Below, piece by piece: positions 53,191 through 61,719 of a DNA stretch of 64,000 nucleotides. Below the pieces are notes generated by a model. It searched no databases. It saw nothing but the letters and a program-made list of their open reading frames with translations, and was not told where the DNA came from. The translations under genes and the position numbers were made by a program. The DNA is taken from the NCBI GenBank assembly GCA_010093685.1, contig MU006222.1, positions 1,514,856 through 1,578,855 on the forward strand, in the 5' to 3' direction. Position 1 is the stretch's first letter; every line of letters begins with the position of its first letter. Source of the DNA: Ophiobolus disseminans. Taxonomy: Eukaryota > Ascomycota > Dothideomycetes > Pleosporales > Phaeosphaeriaceae.

Positions 53191-54288
53191 CTACAGCTTT
53201 CTCTTGTAGTGTGGGGTTAGGGTTTTGCTCACCGAGATGTGTCACGGTTTGAGGTGTCTCCTGCCTCACCTGCAATTGCACCTCGCTTGTATGGTAGCGA
53301 GTTGCGACTACCTACATTGAACTAGCGCTGCCCACAGCCACACACCTATATATACAGTTTGTAGCTTCACTCAATACAACCTCAGTTCAATCCTTCAATT
53401 CTTCCTGTATATGCGCTGTTCTCACACCGCGACAAGATGCCATGACATCGTAATGACAACCATTAGCTTGAGTTTCTTGACGTGTACTGCCACATGTGGG
53501 ATCGCTCATGACAGGCTTGTGGTTAAGGCCATAGAACTTGTTGATGTCTTAGGGAATCTCGTCATGAGATTTGCGCAGTGTTTTTGAGATTGCGTTCCCC
53601 ATAGGTATAGAGATGGTGCGTATAAGAACACCAATCAGTATTCCGCCAAAACACACTGACAGGAATTGCCACCGAGCCCAACGCCTTTGGACAATTCTGT
53701 TCGATGTATTAGCTTCCTATTGCAACTTCTCGTTCCCAGTTCCATTTTCCAGTTCCGTGGCGTTGGGCAATTTGGCATACCCCCCTTGGGAGGCTATGAT
53801 GAAGAAAAACACAAAATTCAAACAAACGACTGATGAACAAAGTGGTTAGAGATTCGGATCAGAGCTGAGGGCAACAGGCCTTGGCCAATAATTGACAAAT
53901 TCGGCCGTCTGCTTCCCAGCCTACCCAATATGACGCGAGGGGTGAGGCCGAACATTCGCTTAGATAGGCTTAGCGTTAGGGTTCCGAACTTTTCGCAAGG
54001 CAATTCTGAGGCCCAACCCCCAGCTTGTCAACCCCCCAACACCCGTCAACTTCTTACTGCTACCCATTAACTTTTGGTACAAAATCATCTTGAAATTACT
54101 TTTGCAATTGGCTACTAGCGGTTGCTGCATATTTGGTATCCGGGGAGTGCTTGTAATTGTTGGTGCAGTAGGTGGGCTTCGCAGCAATGGAGAACCCCGT
54201 GTGGGACAGCCGAGCGCCCATCGCGCAAGACAATCAACAGAACAGCAGCAACGCACGCCGCACAAACAGTCAACACTAGCCCAAGATC
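53191..54288. other. Intergenic region
   Basis: Upstream exons of the second UstYa-like gene probably lie at 53.19-53.35 kb. The rest shows nothing that I can name; 53.85-54.28 kb may belong to the OrsD-like element that follows. Confidence 0.4.
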
Positions 54289-55383
54289 ATGTTAGGAGAC
54301 AATTGCAACACTGTGTTCTGCTTTCTTGAGGACTTTGGCGTGCTTGTATGCAAGCAGCACTGCACAGGAGTTCTTAATCTTGACAGGCACTTGCGAGAAC
54401 AGCATAGAACCATAATTGCACAGCAACAGCAAGTAATGCACTTCTTTGCGCAGTTTACTACTGTCGATCCAAGTGCACTTGAACTCCTAGAGCAGCCAGC
54501 AGCGCCGATTCCAGAGCTTAGGATGCCGTTAGATGGTATAAAGTGTAGAGCAACTGCATGCAGCTTCACCACAGTCAACATAGGCAACATGAAGACACAC
54601 TGCAGAAAATTGCACAAGCTTTTGTGGACAGGCGACAAAAGAGCCTTACTTGAATCTGTTAAGGTTCAGACGTTTTTTAGCAGTGGAGGGCTGCAGAAAT
54701 ATTTCATTATCAATCTGGGTGCTGAGACTGATTGCGAAAATGGGCAACAACCAAGTGTACATGAGCAACAACTCAACAACTACAAGCAAGTTTGACAGCA
54801 ACTCAAAAAAGTAGAGCAAGTTGTAGGAGAGACAGCAAAGACTGACAAGACGCTCTAGTTTAAGCGCACGCAATGGCTAGAGCATTTCAAGAACTACAAT
54901 CTAGTGCATCTAGCACATTAAGTCTGGCTACCCAATAAAAACAAACTAAAGCTACAGCTTGCTGCAAAACTTACAGAGCAGCTTATTGAAAACTGTGTCA
55001 AGAATCTTGCAACTATTCTACGCAAACTACGCTATTGGCTTTGCAGCGCAAAACAGCACAAGGTTGACCTGCGACCGTTAGCACAGCTGCAGAACTAAGA
55101 GAGTTAGGTAAGGTATGCAAGCTACATGGTCAAGTTTGTGTGCTACTATCTCCGCGTTATCAAAGACGAAACTCGAGAAGAAGAAGACATCAGCAAGGCA
55201 TCAAGCAGCTGCAAGAGTAACACTTCTAGTGATGAGTTAAGAGGATGAGGGTGACAGCAACGGCAGCGTTGTACCGCAGCGTCAGCCGCGTAGGGTGGAT
55301 GCGGCCGATCTAATGAAAGACGCCCGTGATATGTTCCCATGGAAGGACGACCAGAGAGCGCTGGCAGGATTGCTGTGGTTTGC
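54289..55383 (+). pseudogene. OrsD-like (DUF3505) element gene, RIP-damaged and truncated by an LTR
   Basis: The first 168 codons from ATG 54289 are open: two C2H2-like motifs (C-K-Q-H...H-L-R-E-Q-H and C-R-A-T-A-C...H-C-R-K-L-H) and F-F-S-S-G-G-L-Q-K-Y-F, as in fungal OrsD-family proteins. Beyond that, coherent sequence continues with TAG/TAA stops mainly at Gln or Trp positions until about 55.38 kb, where an LTR begins. Full-length relatives, as I recall them, are large proteins often fused to RecQ-like helicase domains of telomere-linked elements. This copy lacks that part. Confidence 0.6.
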
Positions 55384-55773
55384 TGTAAGAGCTTAGACCT
55401 CTGCTGTCCTCAGTGGATACACTTCGGTTCATTGGAACATCATAGAACGTCATGGAATGTCCTGGAACATCATGGAATGTCCAGGAACTAGCTAGAATAA
55501 GATATGTTCTTCTGACAGCTAACAAATGCTGATGTATGTAGAAACTTCCAGAAGCCAGCAGTCTGCTATAAAGTCAGCCTGCTCTCTGGCTCTAGATAGA
55601 CTCCATCGAATTCATCATGGTTAAACCTAGCCTTCCTGCTGTCTTCAGCCTGGCCCCTTACAACTGCGCCAAATTAATTATCTGAGGTGGGGTGAGCTAC
55701 ATATATAGATGACCGTACATAAGCTATCCCAACACGTAGTAGAGTGGATCTAGGCAAGGCCCAAACCGTTACA
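55384..55773 (-). mobile_element. Solo LTR of a retrotransposon
   Basis: On the minus strand it starts TGTAACGG and on the plus strand TGTAAGAG, giving matched TGTAA...TTACA ends around 390 bp. It has an internal direct repetition of a GTTCCAGGACATTCCATGA-like unit at 55.43-55.49 kb. Its first 95 bp recur at 22,067-22,161. No flanking coding domains and no clear target-site duplication were found, so the left boundary is tentative. Confidence 0.55.
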
Positions 55774-56509
55774 TATTTTAGCTGCTACGGTGCGAAGTGA
55801 GTTTCTAGAGATGGAGACAGGCTAAGCCCAAACGGGCTGGATAGCCGAGGGTACGTGATCCATGGTACTATAGGGGCAGGAACCTCAGGACTATCGAATA
55901 CTATCCCTAGTATAACAATTACAGCAAAGCTGAGGAGGAATGGGATGGTTTCTGTGAGGCGTTGACAGACTGCTAGCGGCACATCCCTAGGGTTATGATT
56001 AAGCGACTCATCTCAAGCATGCCGCGACGAATTGCAGCCTGCAGGCTAGGACGTGTTTGGCAAACAAAGTAATGATATAGAGCTTCAAAAACCTTCAAAC
56101 ATAATCGTGATAGCTTGTTTTGTTGTAGAGTTATAGCCTCATATTTGCAAGTTGATGAGTGTCGGTTTTTGTGCGAGCAACCTTGGCGGCCAGAACTTTT
56201 GACACCCCATTGCACGACGTCGGGCGACGTCGCGAAGCGGGGTTGGGGGTGGTGCGCAACCATGCGCCCGCCACTGTGGCCCCTCGCTGAGGCTGTAGCC
56301 AATTAGCGTCGCGTAACCATGCGCTACGTCATTGCCGTCTACTTTGCAGGATTTGACCCCACCTATGGTGCGCTTGCTCCTCTTCATCACGATACCAAGA
56401 GCAGTGCTGTACGCAATTGCCAGGCCTACCACCTCAACGAAACCTTCAGAGACTCTCCGAACCAATGTCATCACAAAAGTAAATCTCAACGCCGTGTGTT
56501 AACGCAGCT
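55774..56509. other. Upstream flank of the kinase-HET gene with transposon-end-like sequence
   Basis: Includes the sequence 56,249-56,335 related in inverted orientation to 60,811-60,905. No gene was identified. Confidence 0.5.
56249..56335 (+). repeat. Terminal-repeat-like sequence, left side
   Basis: Blocks GCGCAACCATG, GGCTGTAGCCAATTAGCG and GCGTAACCATG match, with C/T changes and one gap, the reverse complement of 60,811-60,905. Confidence 0.55.
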
Positions 56510-59500
56510 ATGGCCATGGCGCAAATTAAGAGATCAGAGAGTTCCTCTTCGCTACCAATCTCTGACTCCTCTTCCGACGAAGCTGACCACGCCGAAATTA
56601 TGATGGACCTCATATACTGCCATATGGAACGTAGCGTCTTCCAGAAGACACCATCCAGATTCCTTCCTGAAAACGTCATCGAGGAGATATTCACTCTGCG
56701 TCACTCTGGCACCACCGATGTACACAATGCCCAGGAGCGCGTCCTGGCAATCTTGGACATAGAGACCGCGACTGACAGCGATCGTATGTTAACGGATTTC
56801 ATTGTAACACGGGCTCGGAGAACGTTTCTCATCTGCTTTTTTGGCGGCATGCTGAACTCTGAGCTAGTTCGAGTAATGTCAATGTTCATGGATCATGACT
56901 TTGATGACAACAGCCTGCCGATCAAGTCAGAGGATCCTTGGTCCGTACGCGGCAATCATCCCTTTGAGATTATGGAGGAGGAAATGCGACGGCATGAGGT
57001 CACAGGGAAGAATCCCCCCAAGCGGAAAGCCAGACGCCTATGGACAATCGTCCGCATCGAGCAGTTCACCCACCAACAGTGGAGCTTCTTAGCCCCTGTC
57101 TTTTCAACAACATCTCTGCTTCATGACTTTGGCAAGCGCACGCTACCCTTTGTCTATGATGCGGACGGTGCTCGTCAACGAGAGGGTACCTTTGGGTTCG
57201 TCCGAAAGTACACAGTACATCACGCTCATTTTACGGACGGTGTGCAACAGGTGATCTTGACCACCCTCCACCGTATGATAACACTCTGACATGAAGTGCA
57301 GACGCTACCTTTCAGCCGTATTATTGCAGTAAAAGAGTTCAGGAATGACCGCGAAGACAAGACAAGCCAGTGGGAGAACGAGGTCAGAGTATTGGAGAAG
57401 ATGAATACTCTTCATCACAATCACATTGTCCGCTTCGTCACGGCGTTTCGTCATGGCGAGGGACCAGATCTAGATCACTTCATTTGCTTTGAATGGGCCG
57501 ATGGCGGTAATTTGGCTGACATGTGGGATGGAGACCCACAGCCGCGGTTGTCAGCATCTCTAATCCGAGCAGTCATTCAACAACTACATGGTCTTGCACA
57601 AGCCTTGAGCGCAATCCACTACTTCAAGGGGCCGAGCGGCGAAGGCTCCGAGGAATCGTTCATACACGGTGATATCAAACCAAAGAATATACTTTGGATC
57701 AAAGACGGTGGAGAGATCGGCACTTTGAAACTCGCTGACTGGGGGGAAGCAAGAATGTACGGCGCCAATAAAACTCATGGAGCTAACACTGCGACACGTC
57801 ATAATACAACTGGTAAGTATGGCACTCGTCGATATGAGCCGCCAGAAGTTGAGACAGGAGTTGTCATCGATGAGTTGGGAGGTACTAAAAGGGTCCGTTC
57901 CCGATTATATGACACTTGGTCCTTTGGATGTTTCAGCCTCGAATTCATCATATGGCTTCTCCACGGAATGAATGGGCTCAGAAGCTTTCGTCGTGACAAT
58001 GTAGGAGATTATGGGTTATCGGATTCATTCTATGAGGTCAATCATGGGAGGCGGGCTAAAGTGCACGGCGTTGTGAGTCACTGGATGGATCATCTGGAGA
58101 AGGATGCAATCTGTCAAACCCGAACGAGTGCACTCGGTGATCTCCTTGACATCGTTCGAAACGGGCTTCTCGTTGTCAAGCTTCCTCAAGGTGGTGGGAG
58201 TATTCATGCCCAGGTGAAAACCTACCCACGATTGATACTCCAGGATTTCGAGAAGCCTAAGGGAACAGAAAGTGAGACCAAAGCGCATGGATTGTTCACA
58301 ACGGCATGTTCATCAGTCGACGGAGATGACGCCGGTGTTAAAACAGTACCGTTAATCGTCATTGATAGATCTGCGCTCAATGAGGAGGGCATACCTGTCG
58401 GATACGATGGCGGCAATGAAAGTCTGCTAGCGCACCAAGACAACGTGGCCTTATCAGCAGTCGATATAGAGCGTTTTCGCGCCATTGAGCTGGTCAACAA
58501 TCTGAACCGGGTGGCTCAGATGGAACAGTCAGACAGTTACTGGTTTCAAGATCTTCCACGCTGCCCAATACCCCCGAATTTCAGGGAGAGAGCCTCACAG
58601 GTATCGAGCAAGATACCGTCTCAGGTGAGAGGAAACTATCAATATCCCGATCTTGACCCGGAGGATTGGCGAACGAGTGTTGACAACGAATTTGCTGCAA
58701 AGACTTTCGAAAGGCTTGCAAATGGTCTTCAATCATCACCTTCACGTCCCCCTAAAGTCACCGAGCATTTGTGCGAGAGATGTCAAGATTTCCGGAAAAA
58801 TCTATGGAGTCCATTCTTCAGTATCACCTACGGAACGCATTTGCTTTCGCACAACGCAGTATTCCGGAGCTGCGACTTATGTACTCTGCTATGGCAAGTT
58901 TGCCAGGACAATGCAAGTACGCGACACTCAAGTGTACGGTTTGAACGGCGCGAATCTACCGTCAAGATAAGTGATGGGAGACATCCCGTCTTATCACTTT
59001 TCCGTGATTACGGTACGTTTGGTGTTGAACCTTGAGTCGAGTGCCTCTAACTTATCGTTCTCAGATGCACGCAGTGTCGTTACTGATATCCAAACGGGAC
59101 TCAGTGAACTTCCAGGGGCCGGAACCCCTTTTCACGTCGAGATTTTGAGAAGTTGGCTAGATCACTGTGACAGCAAGCACTGGAAAGACCCTAGATGCAA
59201 ACCTTCAAGGTTCAAAAGGTCTGCAGCCGGATCGATCATCAAGCTACCCACACGACTAATCGCTGTTGGTACATGCGCTGACAATACTGTGAGATTACAA
59301 GAGATGGGGGGGTTGGACGATGGGGACTGGATCGCTTTGTCATACCAATGGGGTCCGCCACCGCATTTCTCCACAACCCGGCAAAATTTGAGCGAAATGT
59401 ACGCTGGTGTAGAAGTTAGCAAACTACCGCAGACCTTCAGAGATGCAATATCGATTACGCGAGCATTGAAGCGACCATACTTATGGATTGACTCTGTCTG

Positions 59501-60626
59501 TATCATACAAGGACAGGACGGAGACTTTGAGGATGAAGCTACAACGATGGAAGACGTTTACAGCGGCGCATACTGCGTGCTAGCTGCTTGCTGCGCTGAA
59601 AACCAAAGATCAGGGTTTTTGTCGCCTCGAGTGTTTCGACATCAAGTCACGCTGGACTCACAGCATCAAGATTACGGCGCAATTCATGTGTGTCAAACGA
59701 TTGACAATTTTGAGCAACATGTCCTCAAAGGAAATCTAGCAGAACGTGGGTGGGTTCTCCAGGAACATGCACTTGCTCGACGAACAATCTTCTTTACAAA
59801 GTACCAAACATATTGGGAGTGTGGTCACGGCATACGCTGCGAGACCATGGCAACGTTGGCCAAGTCAGTTGTCGCCACACACCTACCACCTCGCGCTGAC
59901 TTCAGCACTAGTGATCATGCTTCTCTTTTGGGCGATCCTGACTTTCCTAAGCGTCTGGAACCGGCAGAGCATGGCGAGTTCGTCATACGACTGCAAGAAC
60001 TACTGAAACAATACTCAAGACTTGGTTTGTCAAGGGACTATGACCGATCTACGGCAATCGCAAGTCTCCAGCAACGTCTGATACGAGTGATGAACCTACA
60101 AGGCGAGTACGGGACGTTCCACAGCGATGAAAACCCTGGCCTACTTCGCCGTAGTCTTCTCTGGCATCGCTCTTTGGACGTAGTAAGCATGTCCATGATC
60201 ACTTACCCAAAAGATCAAGATGTTCCCTCCTGGTCCTGGATGTCGTGCTCCGGACCCATAGACTACTTTCCATTGACATTCTATGGTTTTGATTGGCAAC
60301 CTCTAAAATCGACATGGTCAGACACAAGAGGCACGGGCGAAAAGACGCGTCTCAGCGCCACAGTACAGAGACTTGATCTGAGTGCCGCAAATCCATTCGA
60401 AGCTGACGTTATCTTCGACATCCCTACAAAGGTTGACGAGACGAGAGTAATGGCGGTGGTGTTGGGGGTGGAGAAGGGAGATACCACGCTGCGAGACAAG
60501 AAACACTACATTTTAGTTGTGATCTCGAAGGAAGCTTGGGGTCACGCATTGTATGCGCGGGTTGGTGCAGGGTATGTTCCTGGAAGGTGCTTAGTGGGAC
60601 TACCCGAAAACTGCTCGCTGATATAA
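56510..60626 (+). CDS. Protein kinase-HET domain fusion protein
   Basis: Three exons, 56510-57250, 57302-59012 and 59065-60626, give 1,337 residues. Introns of 51 bp (CTCTGAC branch) and 52 bp (CTCTAAC branch) keep frame. After a helical, acidic N-terminal region of about 215 residues comes a kinase domain: glycine loop E-G-T-F-G-F-V near 225, Lys in I-A-V-K-E-F near 258, catalytic loop H-G-D-I-K-P-K-N near 368, D-W-G in place of D-F-G near 393, and Y-E-P-P-E near 424. After a linker, a C-E-R-C...C-D-L-C region leads into a HET domain: W-I-A-L-S-Y-Q-W-G near 906, then L-W-I-D-S-V-C-I-I-Q and R-G-W-V-L-Q-E-H. HET domains trigger incompatibility cell death in filamentous fungi. Catalytic residues needed for phosphotransfer appear present, so signalling from kinase to HET effector is plausible inference. 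Confidence 0.88.
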
Positions 60627-60696
60627 GGCTGCGATACATGCTGGAAGAAAACTGATCCTGATTCCATTCGATACCCAATTAGGCCGCAGCATAACA

Positions 60697-60800
60697 CCCT
60701 CCCCTGCCTAGCGCTTTGCCTCATCAAAATCCACGGCTGCTCCCGCTTCTTACACCCTGTTTTAGTTGATTATTTACACAAACTGCCCTTTCACCTTTAC
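60697..60800 (+). repeat. Repeat copy upstream of terminal element (related to about 61,508-61,640)
   Basis: Shared blocks include CCCTGCCTAGCGC and GCCTCATCAAAA, followed by a run ending TTTCACCTT. Length differs by insertions. Confidence 0.5.
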
Positions 60801-60801
60801 C

Positions 60802-60901
60802 TCTCCATATGAACACCCGCAACTATGGTGCCCGGCACCATAGTTGCGCAATCGCTGATTGGCTGCAGCGCTAGCGCGGCACCATGGTTGCGCGAACACC
60901 G
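60802..60901 (+). repeat. 100-bp direct repeat, copy 1, with hairpin
   Basis: Identical to 63,901-64,000 except four transitions. It contains a 13-bp perfect inverted repeat around a CCG loop (GCAACTATGGTGC / GCACCATAGTTGC) and further CACCATRGTTGCGC motifs. Confidence 0.85.
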
Positions 60902-60972
60902 ACACCATAGTTGCGCGATCGCTCTACATGCTCTTCACACCCAGCGCACACGCTATACACACTATACACGCG

Positions 60973-61256
60973 ATGCAAGGTAACAGAGGAGAAAGAGAAG
61001 GCATTCCAGCTATTTTTACGCTATATCCAGCCTACAGCGTGCTCCTATGCCGCGAGCATTGCTGCGCTGTCTACGGCCTTGATCGCCACCTCAAGAAGCA
61101 TCACCACATGCCTGCGCCGCAGCGACGAGAGCTGCTTGCCTTGTACGAAGGGTTGCCTCTACTCCCGCCAGGCGAGGTAGCTCAGCCTGCGCCCTACAGC
61201 AGCCCTATTGACGCGCTCGGGCCGGCGCAGGACGCGTTCCTCTGCTGCTGTACGAG

Positions 61257-61292
<36 letters not shown>

Positions 61293-61671
61293 TAGCAGCA
61301 GCAATAGCGCAGTTTGTAGCTTTATTAGCACAAGTCGCGTAAAGATGCGACAGCATATTAACCAGCAGCATCGTGTTAAGCTTACGCGCTGGTCGTCCTC
61401 TGCAGCAGCCTCATACAAGGATCATGCAGCGCAGCTCTACGTATCATTCTTCAACGGGGCCTGCCCTCACTCCAGTTGCCACCCAATCACCGCCCTCCCC
61501 CACTATCAACACCCCTGCCTAGCGCCTCGCCTCATCAAAACCCCTCCCCTGCTACACCCCTGCAGGACAGAACTTACACCCTCTCGGTGCGTTCAATCTG
61601 TCACGCACACTACCACCCCCTCTTTTCACCTTCACCTACTCTTGTTCTTGAGCTATGGAGCAAAAGGGTAA
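60973..61671 (+). pseudogene. OrsD-like gene fragment with C2H2 motifs
   Basis: From the ATG at 60973, a frame with Y-S-V-L-L-C-R-E-H-C...H-L-K-K-H-H (C2H2-like) and a second C-S-F...H-I-N-Q-Q-H runs to 61,671. A polySer run from an AGC microsatellite lies between. The last third is Pro/Leu/Thr-rich, unlike the family, and overlaps the repeat related to 60,697-60,800, so the gene is truncated by another repeat insertion. Confidence 0.5.
61260..61305. repeat. AGC microsatellite
   Basis: About ten AGC units with one AAT-type interruption nearby, encoding polySer in the fragment. Confidence 0.9.
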
Positions 61672-61719
61672 ACAACAGCATACGCGCCGCTATGTCGCGC
61701 TAGCGCGTAACGTGAGCGC

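Noticed and set aside
57800..57830. GTAAGT near 57,813 as an intron donor inside the kinase
   Set aside because: The frame reads G-K-Y-G-T-R-R-Y-E-P-P-E straight through, which is the expected activation segment, and no suitable acceptor follows.
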